64,000 bases of DNA from Spirosoma oryzicola (lineage in GTDB: Bacteria > Bacteroidota > Bacteroidia > Cytophagales > Spirosomataceae), in assembly GCF_021233055.1 (NCBI RefSeq), contig NZ_CP089538.1:5410501-5474500 (forward strand), written 5' to 3'. A program made the position numbers and the translations under genes. This document shows positions 27,236 through 37,330 of the stretch, piece after piece (position 1 is the first letter of the stretch; each line of letters starts with the position of its first letter). Below the pieces are notes generated by a model that saw only the letters and a program-made list of their open reading frames with translations, searched no databases and was not told the DNA's origin.

Positions 27236-28207
27236 TTAACTTTCCCGCTCGGCCAATTGCCGGGTGAATTGCAGCAAAAATTCCTTACGATCCGGGTCAG
27301 CCTGGATTTGATCGAAATTAGCGAATCCCCGCCCAAAGTAATCATTGATGCGTGCTTCGGTAATCTGTCGGATGCCCAACTGGTCGTAAATGGTTGTAAC
27401 GGCCCGCACTTTTTCGGCTTTGTCAAAGCTTGTTTGGGTCAACCAGCCCGTCAGTTCGTCTTTGCGGGAACCGGTCGCCTGTTCGAGCGCTTCGATGAGC
27501 AGGAATGTTTTTTTATTGGCAATGATATCGCCACCAACCTGTTTACCAAACTTAGCGGGGTCACCGTACACATCCAGCAGGTCATCTTTTAACTGAAAGC
27601 CAATGCCAATGTTAACCCCAGCCGCGTAAAGAAGATCCGTCGTTTCTTTATCAGCACCACCAAGCAGCCCCCCAAGTTCGAGTGCGTACCCCAGCAACAC
27701 CGACGTTTTTAACCGGATCATATCAATATACTCGGCTTCGGTCACATCCCAGCGCGTTTCAAAATTCATGTCCATCTGCTGGCCTTCGCATACTTCGGCG
27801 GCTGTCCGCGTAAAGCGGGCCATTGCCTGCTTTAGTTTGTCCGCGTCCGCGTCGAGCAGTAGTTCATACGCCTTGACCAGCATCACATCGCCCGACAGAA
27901 TCGCAATATTGTCATTCCATTTTTCGTGCACCGTAGGCTGACCACGACGCAACGGAGCCCGATCCATAATATCGTCATGCATCAGCGTGAAGTTATGAAA
28001 CACCTCGACCGCCAACGCCGGACGAACGGTTTTTTTCCAGTCGTCGGTAAACAGGTGAGCCGCCATAAGCGTCAGCAACGGACGCAGCCGTTTTCCGCCA
28101 AGGCTCATAATATACCGGATCGGATCGTATAGCTCGGTTGGATATTGTCCGTATTGGGTAAGCTGAAGTTCGTGTTGAAGGGCGTCAATAAAAGTAGCTG
28201 GACTCAT
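27236..28207 (-). CDS. Polyprenyl diphosphate synthase (trans-isoprenyl)
   Basis: This enzyme chain-elongates allylic diphosphates with isopentenyl diphosphate, for quinone, carotenoid or lipid-carrier precursors. The start is ATG 28207 (323 residues, MSPATFIDALQHELQ); a longer frame to 28408 would overlap the neighbouring gene and is rejected. GGKRLRPLL binds diphosphate. The first Asp-rich motif is HDDIMDRAPLRRG and the second is QLKDDLLDVYGD. Chain length cannot be fixed by eye; geranylgeranyl or a longer product is possible. Substrate supply comes through the MEP pathway (dxs at 15-17 kb). Confidence 0.9.
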   Translation of the reverse strand: MSPATFIDALQHELQLTQYGQYPTELYDPIRYIMSLGGKRLRPLLTLMAAHLFTDDWKKTVRPALAVEVFHNFTLMHDDIMDRAPLRRGQPTVHEKWNDNIAILSGDVMLVKAYELLLDADADKLKQAMARFTRTAAEVCEGQQMDMNFETRWDVTEAEYIDMIRLKTSVLLGYALELGGLLGGADKETTDLLYAAGVNIGIGFQLKDDLLDVYGDPAKFGKQVGGDIIANKKTFLLIEALEQATGSRKDELTGWLTQTSFDKAEKVRAVTTIYDQLGIRQITEARINDYFGRGFANFDQIQADPDRKEFLLQFTRQLAERES

Positions 28208-28268
28208 TCGATCAAGGCAGCATTCCGCTGAGTTTTGCGCCAAAAATAAGGTAAATACCCCCAAAACC

Positions 28269-29096
28269 CTAACCGCGCCGACTCCTACGATAATGTTGTT
28301 GTTTCTGCGTGATAACCACCCAGATAAGTCTTGCCGATAAAGTAAAATAGCCGTCTCGCCGGTTAGCGTTCCCCCGCTTGGCTCCAGTTGGGTTAGGCGT
28401 CTGCCCAATTTCGAGCCGCCGATCCGATAAAGCAGCCGCGAGAGGCTCCATCGTTGACCGGTCAGGATAGACGGTACTTACATCGTCAACATAATCGCTC
28501 ATTACATGCGTGTAAAGCCCTTCAAGATGCCATTTGAACCGGTAGCCGATAACGATTGGCAGACCAACTCCGTAGCGTAAAATAACCGGCAGCCGATTGT
28601 AATTAACCCCTTCAGTATGTAGCGGAGCTAAACTGTACGATTTCCCTTTGTAGGTTGTTGTAGGCGTGAGGTAAGTCAGTCCTAAGCCCGCAATGGCGTA
28701 AGGAACAATAGCATGATTTCGATCATCGGGACGCCAGAAATCTGCCTGAATACCCGCCCACAGTTCAGGGTTAAAGCTTCGAAAGGATAAATTGTTGTAC
28801 GACAGGTGCGTATTCTCCTGACTACCCCGAATGTAATACAACTGCGCTTCACCCCGGAAAGTAAGTCTGTTGGAATACCGATAAGCAGCCGCAATACCCA
28901 GCGAAACGCCTAACTGCAAATGAGCCAGATTCCAGCGCTCGTTCAGGTCACCCAGGTACCGAGTCGTTCCTACTCCGGCGTTCAACAACCAGGAGCCCGG
29001 TTTTTCCTGCCAATAAGCCGATCGTTGGGCAAACCCAATAGAAGCCAGTCCCAGCTGTAAGGTACAAATCAACCCAAATACCTTTATAATCTTCAT
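28269..29096 (-). CDS. Outer-membrane beta-barrel protein (DUF6089-like)
   Basis: 275 residues with a signal peptide ending ASIGFAQ. The mature N-terminus has LNAGVGTTRYLGDLNERW, a pattern I associate with DUF6089-type barrel proteins of Bacteroidota. Alternating amphipathic strands follow (LGIAAAYRYSNRLTFRGEAQ; YAIAGLGLTYLTP). It ends in a basic tail after RLIWVVI. The role is unknown; it is likely a small outer-membrane barrel. It stands 61 bases upstream of the polyprenyl synthase start and on the same strand, possibly as the promoter-proximal gene of that unit. Confidence 0.7.
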   Translation of the reverse strand: MKIIKVFGLICTLQLGLASIGFAQRSAYWQEKPGSWLLNAGVGTTRYLGDLNERWNLAHLQLGVSLGIAAAYRYSNRLTFRGEAQLYYIRGSQENTHLSYNNLSFRSFNPELWAGIQADFWRPDDRNHAIVPYAIAGLGLTYLTPTTTYKGKSYSLAPLHTEGVNYNRLPVILRYGVGLPIVIGYRFKWHLEGLYTHVMSDYVDDVSTVYPDRSTMEPLAAALSDRRLEIGQTPNPTGAKRGNANRRDGYFTLSARLIWVVITQKQQHYRRSRRG

Positions 29097-29232
29097 CCAG
29101 TCAGTGCGTTACGATGCCATTTGGTTGACAAAGTAACAGCCTGACCGGACAAAGAAAAGTATTCGATTTGAAAACTTTTATTTACTTAATAGCCTATGTA
29201 ATGACTGGTAATTACAGAGCTACACGACAATT

Positions 29233-29667
29233 TTACAGTTCGCCAATATCCTCGTTCCAAATCGTTGGCTTTTCGGCAATGAACTGGTTCATCATGTCAA
29301 CGCACTCGGGCAGATCGAGGTCAATTACTTCTACGCCATGCTGTTCCATGAACTCCCGTGCTCCGGCAAACGTCCGCGACTCACCAACAATGACCTTTGG
29401 AATTTTGAACTGAACAATGGTTCCTGCGCACATATAACACGGCATGAGAGTAGAATAAATAACCGTGTTTCTAAACGACCCGACCCGGCCCGCATTGTTC
29501 AGGCAGTCCATTTCACCGTGTAAAATCGGGTTATCCTCCTGAACCCGTTTGTTATGACCCGAAGCGACCAACTCGCCATCCTTGATTAAGGCCGAACCGA
29601 TGGGTATGCCGCCTTCGCTTAAACTTTTACGGGCCTGACGAATGGCCTCCTGCATGAATTCGTCCAT
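29233..29667 (-). CDS. Cytosine deaminase of the fungal (FCY1-like) type
   Basis: 144 residues of the cytidine-deaminase-fold CDA family. The zinc site is HGEMDCL (His50, Glu52) and PCYMC (Cys77, Cys80). The rest resembles yeast cytosine deaminase more than bacterial TadA or guanine deaminase: EGGIPIGSALI near the start, GHNKR, LHGE...LNNAGR, IPKVIVGES, and the C-terminal tail FIAEKPTIWNEDIGE. In the yeast enzyme that tail covers the active site. Predicted reaction: cytosine to uracil (also 5-fluorocytosine). It is probably monocistronic. The assignment rests on motif similarity from memory. Confidence 0.85.
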   Translation of the reverse strand: MDEFMQEAIRQARKSLSEGGIPIGSALIKDGELVASGHNKRVQEDNPILHGEMDCLNNAGRVGSFRNTVIYSTLMPCYMCAGTIVQFKIPKVIVGESRTFAGAREFMEQHGVEVIDLDLPECVDMMNQFIAEKPTIWNEDIGEL

Positions 29668-29910
29668 AGTTGACTTTGTGTAACGATTGATTCACTCAAT
29701 TTTAAAACAGCTGTAGCCAGAGGGATGGCTTCACAGGCAAATATTCACTTTTCCGTAAGCGGTTTATTTACGACGCCGGACCTGCTAGGTAACTAACACT
29801 ATTTTAGCCAAACAGCATAATTACTATCAATATCCAGTCATTTTCGTACGTTTATTAACTGAATAAATCCAAAAAAAGCTTTGTTTTGGGATTTATTTGC
29901 TCAACTCACC

Positions 29911-30468
29911 ATGAATGCATTATTGTCGAGTAACTTTTCTGATGAAGCGCTCTGGGAGCGCTTCAAAAATGGTGATCGGATAGCGTTTGAGCAAATAATT
30001 TCGCTCCACTATTCTTCTCTATTTCGGTTCGGCACCCGCTACAGCAAAGATACGGGGCTGATTCAGGACTGTCTGCACGACATGTTTGTGTACCTGTGGG
30101 AACGTCGATCGCACATCAGCGGAACCGATAGCATCAAGAAGTATCTGCTCAAATCGTTCCGGCATAAGATTTTACTTGAGTTACAACGTACCCAACGCCG
30201 AGGTTGGGTTGATGAAGAAGAAGCCATCGACGTCGCTCCCGATCAAAGTTTCGAAGATTTCTTTGTCTTTATCGAAACGGAGCAGCTATCCGCCAAAAAA
30301 ATTAAGACGCTGATCGATCTTCTTCCCCAACGCCAGCAGGAAGCCCTTCACCTGCGCTACTTCGAAGAACTCGACATCGAAACCATTGCCCAGGTCATGA
30401 ACATCAACCGGCAGTCGGTTTCCAATCACCTTCACAAAGCGCTCAACTTCCTGCGCGAGCACTGGTAA
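29911..30468 (+). CDS. ECF-type RNA polymerase sigma factor
   Basis: I start at ATG 29911 (185 residues, MNALLSSNFSDEALWERFK); the TTG at 29881 is less likely. Region 2 covers ~15-85 (FEQIISLHYSSLFRFGTRY; CLHDMFVYLWERR), and region 4 covers ~130-180, with LPQRQQEALHLRYFEELDIETIAQVM and a helix-turn-helix NINRQSVSNHLHKAL. It belongs to the FecI-like sigma factors of Bacteroidota. It is followed 96 bases later by a FecR anti-sigma factor and then a SusC/SusD pair whose SusC has a signalling STN domain, so it most likely drives that uptake locus. Confidence 0.93.
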   Translation: MNALLSSNFSDEALWERFKNGDRIAFEQIISLHYSSLFRFGTRYSKDTGLIQDCLHDMFVYLWERRSHISGTDSIKKYLLKSFRHKILLELQRTQRRGWVDEEEAIDVAPDQSFEDFFVFIETEQLSAKKIKTLIDLLPQRQQEALHLRYFEELDIETIAQVMNINRQSVSNHLHKALNFLREHW

Positions 30469-30564
30469 AATTTCCCCTTTCCGTAAAAAAATGTTGGAAT
30501 ACAGGGTATGGTTGCCTTGCTGGCTAATTATATCAGTAAAGCAGACAAAAAATAGTCATTTTCA

Positions 30565-31662
30565 ATGAAATCATTTGATCATTTTGAGCTATATGATTTC
30601 CTGGAAGACGAGTCATTTCGGTCGTGGGTGTTTGGGCGAGCTTCCTCGTCGACGGCTGAATGGTGGGATCGGTTTCCGGTAGTGTATCCTCAGAAAGCCT
30701 TTCTCATGATTCAGGCTCGGGAGACGTTACTGGCTATGCAAGAGGATGCTTTCGCTCCGGCTCCGGAAGAAATTCAGCGAAACATTCAGGACATTATGCG
30801 GGCAACGGAGCCAGCTTTGCAACGCCAAAGCCCTTCTTTGTCGTATGGGCAAATAGCCTGGATGGCAGCAGCCTCGGTTGTCTTGGTTATGCTGGCCTGG
30901 TTTGGCTGGACGAACTATCAGAACAAGCCTGTATCGATTTACCGAGAATTAGTTGCGGCTGCTACGCTGCCCATGAAAGAAGTAATCAACGCCGGTTCGA
31001 AAACCCAGTTGGTCGTTCTGGCCGACGGGAGTTCGGTGTTGTTACAGCCGAACAGCCGGATCAGCTATCCTAAAGAATTCAATCGGCAGAACCGACGCGA
31101 AGTCTATCTGGTGGGCGAAGCTTTTTTCGAAGTTGCCAAGAATCCACACAAACCGTTTTTTGTCTATGCCGACAACCTGATAACCAAAGTACTTGGCACC
31201 AGCTTTACCGTTTGTGCATACGATAAAAAAGCCGTCAACGTGACCGTAAAGACGGGTAAGGTTTCGGTTTTTACCCGCTCGGACAAGGAACGCGTCGAAA
31301 AGCAGGAATCCCGTCAGCTGATTGGTCTGGTGTTGACGCCCAACCAGCGGGTGTTATTTAACCGGGATGAAGGACGCCTGTTGCGTTCGCTGGTCGAGTC
31401 GCCAACGCTCCTGGACATGCCTATTCAACAGGCTATGTTCGAGTTCAGTGGTACGCCGATTAATCAGGTTTTCGCGTCGCTGGAAAATGCGTACGGCGTG
31501 GAGATCGTTTTTGACGCCGACGTGATGAAAAACTGCTACCTGACAGCCTCGCTGGACGATGAACCGCTATTCGAAAAACTCAATATGATTTGTCGTACGT
31601 TAGATGCTCAGTACGAAGAAATGGACGGTAAGATTTTAATAACTAGTAAAGGTTGCCAATAA
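30565..31662 (+). CDS. FecR-family anti-sigma factor
   Basis: 365 residues. The N-terminal ~85 residues are cytoplasmic and should bind the sigma factor. One membrane helix lies at ~92-110 (AWMAAASVVLVMLAWFGW). The periplasmic FecR domain spans ~130-240 (AGSKTQLVVLADGSSVLLQP; YLVGEAFFEVAKNPHKPFFVY; LGTSFTVCAYD; VTVKTGKVSVF). The C-terminal domain (~290-365; FSGTPINQVFASLENAYGV) matches the DUF4974 type found in Bacteroidota FecR proteins. It relays the state of the TonB-dependent receptor to the sigma factor encoded just upstream. Confidence 0.94.
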   Translation: MKSFDHFELYDFLEDESFRSWVFGRASSSTAEWWDRFPVVYPQKAFLMIQARETLLAMQEDAFAPAPEEIQRNIQDIMRATEPALQRQSPSLSYGQIAWMAAASVVLVMLAWFGWTNYQNKPVSIYRELVAAATLPMKEVINAGSKTQLVVLADGSSVLLQPNSRISYPKEFNRQNRREVYLVGEAFFEVAKNPHKPFFVYADNLITKVLGTSFTVCAYDKKAVNVTVKTGKVSVFTRSDKERVEKQESRQLIGLVLTPNQRVLFNRDEGRLLRSLVESPTLLDMPIQQAMFEFSGTPINQVFASLENAYGVEIVFDADVMKNCYLTASLDDEPLFEKLNMICRTLDAQYEEMDGKILITSKGCQ

Positions 31663-31852
31663 AACTACTCAACACAATTCCGTTGCCTATGCCCGAAAAA
31701 CAACCGTTTTAACCCCCAAAAAGAAAGAGTCAGCAATGCGCCAACATCACTGACTCCAAAGCTAATCCCCACTTGCTCTCTTCGAAAAAAGCACCTCCTC
31801 GCGGGGTAAGGGATTTTTATTGCCGAATCAAACCGACAACCAATTCAAAAGT

Positions 31853-34800
31853 ATGACAATTTGGATACAAATGCAGCACAGGCTGCTCAAAATTATGCGA
31901 GTCAGTTTTTACCTGTTTTTCGTCGTGACGGTGTTTGCTACGATGGCACGGGCGCATGACACGTATGGTCAGGAATTACTTAATCGACGGGTGAGTCTCC
32001 AGCTTTCGAACCTGACCGTTGAACAGGCAATCAGCCGTATTGGCAAAGAAGCGGATGTAAAGTTCATGTACAATCCGCGCATTTTCGGCCAGCAACGAAT
32101 CAATACCGTTACCTTCAACAACGAACGGCTTTCGGCGGTGCTGGACGCGATACTGGGACCCGCTTCTGTTACGTATGAAGTAGGCGGCAAAACGATTATT
32201 CTGAAACGAGCAGCGAATGCGGCTCAGGCTGAAAATGAGTCGACCAGCCCAAACGTCGTAAAACCCGTTCCGCCCATTACCGTCACGGGCCGGGTTCTCG
32301 ATGAAAAAGGAGCGGGCTTACCCGGAGCTACCGTCCTCTTCAAAGGCACGAGCAACGTTGGGACAGCCACGGACATCGATGGACGGTTCACCTTGAATGT
32401 ACCCGATGGCAACGGTACGCTGGTTATTTCATCGATCAGCTACACAACGCAGGAAGTGGCCATCAACAACCGGACGACGTTGCCCGATGTGCAACTCGTG
32501 TCAGACGTAAAGTCATTGAACGAAGTCGTTGTCGTGGGGTACGGTACGCAGCGGAAGAAAGACCTAACCGGTGCCGTAGCGGTTGTCAACGTAGCCGAAC
32601 TACAGCAACAGCCTACCGCGCAAATCACTAACCAGTTGCAAGGACGGGCTTCGGGCGTAACGGTGCTTGGTTCGGGGCAGCCGGGCGAAGCGCCACAAAT
32701 CCGCATCCGGGGCCTAAACACGTTTGGCAATAACCAACCGCTGTACGTTGTCGATGGCGTACCGACGCAGAATATCAACGACATCAACCCGAACGACGTT
32801 GCGTCCATGCAGGTTCTGAAAGATGCCGGTTCGGCTTCGATCTACGGTTCGCGGGCGGCCAACGGTGTGATCATCATTACCACTCGTCGGGGAACGGGTA
32901 AGGTCAAGGTTCAGTACGATGCTTATTACGGGATGCAGTACCCAAAAGGTGGTAACGTCTGGAATCTGCTTGATCCACAGGAAACTGCCCAATTGAAGTT
33001 CAACGCGCTACGGAACGCAAACCCAAATGTAGCCATCAACGACCCACTCTACGGTAGTGGCGCTACACCGGTACTGCCTGATTACATTGCCCCACAGGGC
33101 GCAAAAGAAGGTGATCCGGCTGTAGATCCTTCCCGGTACAGTGTCAATCCAAATTATACGACCATAGCGCAGTATAACGCGTTTAACCGGATTACTCGTG
33201 CGAATAAAGCCGGTACGGACTGGTTTCATGAGATTTTTAGACCCGCACCGATCACCAGCCATAACCTCGCCGTTAGCGGTGGTAGCAATCAGGGAAATTA
33301 CCTGTTCTCGTTCAATTACTTCAATCAACAGGGTACGTTGCTTAATACGTATCTGAAACGATACACGATTCGTTCAAACAGCCAGTACAACATTCGCGAG
33401 AACATTCGGGTGGGTGAAAACCTGGCTTTCTCCGTGACCGACAACCCACGTATCAACGCCTTGCAGGAAGGTAGCGCCATTGGGATGGCCTTCCGGGAGC
33501 AGCGTATCATTCCGGTGTATGACATCATGGGTAATTACGCGGGTGGTTACGGCCAGGGCTTGGGTAATGCGACTAATCCGGTGGCGATTCAGCAACGGAC
33601 GGCCAATAATCGGGGACTAAGCAACCGTCTGTTCGGTAACGTGTATGCAGAGGTAGACTTCTTGAAAGATTTCACGGCCCGCACCAGCTTCGGCGGTGAA
33701 TTGTTCATGGGTAATTTCAACTCGTTCTCCTACCCGACCTACGAGAATCAGGAAAACACAACGACCAACTCCTACACGGAGAACACCTTCAGCGGCTATA
33801 ACTGGACCTGGACCAACACGGTACAATACCAGCATAACTTCAACAATACGCACGATCTGAAAGTGTTGGTAGGAACGGAAGCGTACCAAAACCGGGGGCG
33901 GAACGTAGGAGGAACCACCCAGGATTACCTGTCTTTTGACCCCAATGCAACCACACTCTCATCCGGATTTGGTACACCAACCAATTACAGTAGCCGCTAT
34001 CGGGATGCTTTGTTTTCACTGATCGGCCGGGTCGATTACACGTTGAAAGACAAATACCTGCTGGGCGCTACCATTCGTCGTGATGGTTCGTCGCGCTTCC
34101 TGAACTACCAGTACGGCTGGTTCCCGGCGGTGAGTGCTGGCTGGCGGCTTTCGCAGGAAAGCTTCATGAGTGGCTTGACCTGGCTGAATGACTTGAAAAT
34201 TCGGGGGGGCTATGGTATCATGGGTAACCAGCTCAACGTTGACGCGGCCAACTCATTTACTACGTATGGACCGGATCGTACGTCTTCTTTCTATTCGGTT
34301 AATGGCTCAAATCAATCGAATGCGGCTGGCGTTCAACGGACGCGCATCGGTAATCCTGATGCCAGGTGGGAAAAGAATATCAACGCCAACATCGGTTTTG
34401 ATGCCAGCTTGTGGAAAGGTAAACTTGACCTGACCGTCGATTATTACAACAAAGAAGTTCGCGACCTGCTGTATACCCTTGAACTGGCCGGAACGGCTGG
34501 CCTGGGAACCGCTCCGGCGGTGAACGTTGCGCACATGCGGAACCAGGGGATTGACCTTGCCGCTTCCAGCAACTTCAACGTTACGAATGACCTGAAGCTA
34601 AACGCCACGCTAACGTTCACGACCTATAACAACAAGATCGTGTCCTTAGCCGAAGGTGTCGATTACTTCGATCAGGAAGGTCGCCGGTTCAACGGTAGCT
34701 ACATCGTTCGTAACGCCGTAGGGCATTCCATCGGACAGTTCTTTGGCTACAAGACCGCTGGTTTCTGGAATTCGCAGGAAGAAATCAACCAGGCTAACGC

Positions 34801-35488
34801 ACAGGCGCAACAAGCGACGGGTAACGCGAGCGCTGTTTACCAGAACGATGTAGCCGTGGGCCGCTTCCGGTACGCGGACACCAATGGCGATGGCCAGATC
34901 ACCGAAGCCGACCGGACGTACCTGGGTAATCCAAACCCAAAATTCAGCTACGGTCTGAACCTGGGCGCTACGTACAAAAAGTTTGATTTCAGCATCTTCT
35001 TCTACGGAACGCAGGGTAACGACATCTGGAACAACGTCAGATGGTGGACCGATTTCAACGCCAACTTCCAGGGTGCCAAAAGCCAGACCGCTTTGTATGA
35101 TTCCTGGACGCCCGATAACCACAACGCTAAAGCACCGATTCAGGAAACGGTTGGTTCATTCAGTTCGGCGAACGTGCCCAACTCGTACTTTGTAGAAAAT
35201 GGCTCGTACCTGCGGGCTAAAAACGCCCAGATTGGCTACACGCTACCGGCCAGTACCCTGAAAAAATTAGGTATCGAACGGCTTCGGGTCTACGTTCAGT
35301 CGGCCAACCTGTTTACGATCACGAAGTATTCGGGACTTGATCCAGAAATCGGAACAACGGCGAATACCAACAACAGCTCAGGCGGTAGCCTGAACCAGTC
35401 GTTCTCGAACACGACCTCGTTTGGTATCGATGAAGGGGTTTACCCGAACCAGCGCCAGTTCTTATTCGGCCTGAATGTGACGTTCTAA
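31853..35488 (+). CDS. SusC/RagA-family TonB-linked outer-membrane transporter with STN domain
   Basis: I start at ATG 31853 (1211 residues; TTG 31820 would add 11). A signal peptide runs to ARAHDTYGQ. The STN domain follows (VSLQLSNLTVEQAISRIG; ~35-110), then a carboxypeptidase-regulatory-like domain (VTGRVLDEKGAGLPGATV). A TonB-box-like segment NEVVVVGYGTQRKKDLTGAV precedes the plug (QLQGRASGVTV; IRIRGLNTFGNNQPLYVVDG; SIYGSRAANGVIIITT). A 22-strand barrel ends in FLFGLNVTF. It imports oligosaccharides, peptides or other nutrients with SusD as lid. The STN domain and the upstream sigma/FecR pair indicate substrate-responsive trans-envelope signalling. The substrate cannot be read from the sequence. 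Confidence 0.95.
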   Translation: MTIWIQMQHRLLKIMRVSFYLFFVVTVFATMARAHDTYGQELLNRRVSLQLSNLTVEQAISRIGKEADVKFMYNPRIFGQQRINTVTFNNERLSAVLDAILGPASVTYEVGGKTIILKRAANAAQAENESTSPNVVKPVPPITVTGRVLDEKGAGLPGATVLFKGTSNVGTATDIDGRFTLNVPDGNGTLVISSISYTTQEVAINNRTTLPDVQLVSDVKSLNEVVVVGYGTQRKKDLTGAVAVVNVAELQQQPTAQITNQLQGRASGVTVLGSGQPGEAPQIRIRGLNTFGNNQPLYVVDGVPTQNINDINPNDVASMQVLKDAGSASIYGSRAANGVIIITTRRGTGKVKVQYDAYYGMQYPKGGNVWNLLDPQETAQLKFNALRNANPNVAINDPLYGSGATPVLPDYIAPQGAKEGDPAVDPSRYSVNPNYTTIAQYNAFNRITRANKAGTDWFHEIFRPAPITSHNLAVSGGSNQGNYLFSFNYFNQQGTLLNTYLKRYTIRSNSQYNIRENIRVGENLAFSVTDNPRINALQEGSAIGMAFREQRIIPVYDIMGNYAGGYGQGLGNATNPVAIQQRTANNRGLSNRLFGNVYAEVDFLKDFTARTSFGGELFMGNFNSFSYPTYENQENTTTNSYTENTFSGYNWTWTNTVQYQHNFNNTHDLKVLVGTEAYQNRGRNVGGTTQDYLSFDPNATTLSSGFGTPTNYSSRYRDALFSLIGRVDYTLKDKYLLGATIRRDGSSRFLNYQYGWFPAVSAGWRLSQESFMSGLTWLNDLKIRGGYGIMGNQLNVDAANSFTTYGPDRTSSFYSVNGSNQSNAAGVQRTRIGNPDARWEKNINANIGFDASLWKGKLDLTVDYYNKEVRDLLYTLELAGTAGLGTAPAVNVAHMRNQGIDLAASSNFNVTNDLKLNATLTFTTYNNKIVSLAEGVDYFDQEGRRFNGSYIVRNAVGHSIGQFFGYKTAGFWNSQEEINQANAQAQQATGNASAVYQNDVAVGRFRYADTNGDGQITEADRTYLGNPNPKFSYGLNLGATYKKFDFSIFFYGTQGNDIWNNVRWWTDFNANFQGAKSQTALYDSWTPDNHNAKAPIQETVGSFSSANVPNSYFVENGSYLRAKNAQIGYTLPASTLKKLGIERLRVYVQSANLFTITKYSGLDPEIGTTANTNNSSGGSLNQSFSNTTSFGIDEGVYPNQRQFLFGLNVTF

Positions 35489-35508
35489 TTCTTATTATCC
35501 CGACAACA

Positions 35509-37314
35509 ATGAAAATACCTCAGTATATAACAGTCCTTGCGGTCATGGCCGTCGGATTAACCTTCGATTCCTGCAAAGAAAGTCTTGAAATTCCCGCTCA
35601 AGGTTCGCTAAGCGGAGAGACCCTGACGACGCAGAGTGGTATCAATGCCTTACTGACCGGCGCTTATGCCGCGCTCGACGGGCAATACAACAATGGATCA
35701 GCCTTGAACTTGAGTGGCACAGACGCCTGGCAGGCTTCACCCAGTAACTGGACCTATGGTAGTATCGCCGGTGGCGAAGCCCATAAAGGCAGTGACGGTA
35801 GCGATCAACCCGCGATTGACGCTATTGCTAAGTTCACGGCGGATGCCAGTAATGGTTTCTTTAACGGAAAATGGCGAACGGTGTACGAAGGCGTAAACCG
35901 TACCAACACTGTTCTGCGAGTGCTGGGCCAAGCACAGGGCATTTCCCAAACTGACCAGACAAGCTTCTCAGCGCAGGCTCGTTTTCTGCGAGGTCATTAT
36001 TACTTCGAATTGAAGAAGATGTGGAACAAGGTGCCCTGGATTGACGAATCCGTTGAAACAGCAACGGCCAGTGTCCAGACCAATACCGAAGATATCTGGC
36101 CCAAGATTGAAGCCGATTTTAAGTATGCGATGGATAATCTGCCCGCTTCGCAATCGGACGTGGGCCGGGTCAATAAGTGGGCAGCCGCTTCCTATCTGGC
36201 GAAAACGTACCTGTACGAGCACAAATACGCCGAAGCCAAAGCGCTTTTTGATCAGATCATCGGCCAGGGCGTAACCAGCAACGGCTTGAAATACGCCCTG
36301 GTGACCAAGTTCCATGACAATTTCGATGCGGCTACCGAGAACAACTCGGAATCGGTCTTTGCCATTCAGATGGTTGCCAACGACGGAACGGGTACCATTG
36401 CCAACGCCAATCAGGGCGATATGCTGAACTTCCCGTACGGCAACAGCCCTTTCCGCTGCTGTGGTTTTTACCAGCCTTCGCAGGATCTGGCAAACTCGTA
36501 TCGGACTGATGCTACCGGGTTACCTTACCTATCGGATTACAACAGCCATCCGGTAAAGAACGACCAGGGTATTTCGTCTACGCAGCCTTTTACGCCAGAC
36601 GCCGGAACGTTAGACCCTCGTATCGACTGGACCATTGGTCGCCGGGGTATCCCTTACCTGGATTGGGGTAACCACCCCGGTGCCGACTGGATTCGGAGCC
36701 CAGGCCAAACCTACGCAGGTCCGTATTCGCCGAAAAAGAACATTTACATGCAGGCTACGCAGGATCAGTACGCGGACAACCACTCCTGGGCACCCGGAAC
36801 GGCGATCAATCTGAACATCATTCGCTACGCGGACGTACTGCTGATGGCTGCCGAAGCCGAAGCGCAGCTCGGCAATTTCGAACAGGCACAGACCTACGTC
36901 AATCAGGTACGCGCTCGGGCCGCCAACCCGGTTAACTTTGTGTACAAGTATTCGAATGACGCGACTCCGCTGGCAGGTTATTCAACAACGCCCGCTGCCA
37001 ATTATAAGATTACGGCTTATCCAGCCGGTACGTTTGCTGGATTGGGTAAAACGGGGGCGTTGAATGCGATCTACTTCGAGCGCAAACTTGAATTAGCGAC
37101 AGAAGGTCACCGGTTCTTCGATTTGGTTCGCTGGGGTATCGCCGAAACCGTGTTGAATAACTACTTCAACTACGAAAGTACGATAACAACGGATATTCGG
37201 GGCGGTCATTTTACGGCTGGCAAAAACGATTACTACCCGATTCCGCAACGGCAAATCGACTTGAGTACATCGAGCGGTAAGTCGTCGCTAACCCAAAATC
37301 CGGGTTATAATTAA
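35509..37314 (+). CDS. SusD/RagB-family nutrient-binding outer-membrane lipoprotein
   Basis: 601 residues with a signal sequence and lipobox-like FDSC (Cys22). The SusD pattern is clear: N-terminal LTGAYAALDG, YEGVNRTNTVLRVLGQAQ, AQARFLRGHYYFELKKMWNKVPWI, NKWAAASYLAKTYLYEHKY. Near the C-terminus are IIRYADVLLMAAEAEAQLGN, YVNQVRARA, IYFERKLELATEGHRFFDLVRWG and YYPIPQRQIDLS. It is the surface lid of the SusC transporter 20 bases upstream. No glycoside hydrolase or peptidase gene is attached to hint at the ligand. A terminator follows at 37331-37360. Confidence 0.95.
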   Translation: MKIPQYITVLAVMAVGLTFDSCKESLEIPAQGSLSGETLTTQSGINALLTGAYAALDGQYNNGSALNLSGTDAWQASPSNWTYGSIAGGEAHKGSDGSDQPAIDAIAKFTADASNGFFNGKWRTVYEGVNRTNTVLRVLGQAQGISQTDQTSFSAQARFLRGHYYFELKKMWNKVPWIDESVETATASVQTNTEDIWPKIEADFKYAMDNLPASQSDVGRVNKWAAASYLAKTYLYEHKYAEAKALFDQIIGQGVTSNGLKYALVTKFHDNFDAATENNSESVFAIQMVANDGTGTIANANQGDMLNFPYGNSPFRCCGFYQPSQDLANSYRTDATGLPYLSDYNSHPVKNDQGISSTQPFTPDAGTLDPRIDWTIGRRGIPYLDWGNHPGADWIRSPGQTYAGPYSPKKNIYMQATQDQYADNHSWAPGTAINLNIIRYADVLLMAAEAEAQLGNFEQAQTYVNQVRARAANPVNFVYKYSNDATPLAGYSTTPAANYKITAYPAGTFAGLGKTGALNAIYFERKLELATEGHRFFDLVRWGIAETVLNNYFNYESTITTDIRGGHFTAGKNDYYPIPQRQIDLSTSSGKSSLTQNPGYN

Positions 37315-37330
37315 TTGCGAATTGACGACA

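Noticed and set aside
28208..28408. N-terminal extension of the polyprenyl synthase
   Set aside because: It would overlap the coding region of the beta-barrel protein, and the family start fits the ATG at 28207.
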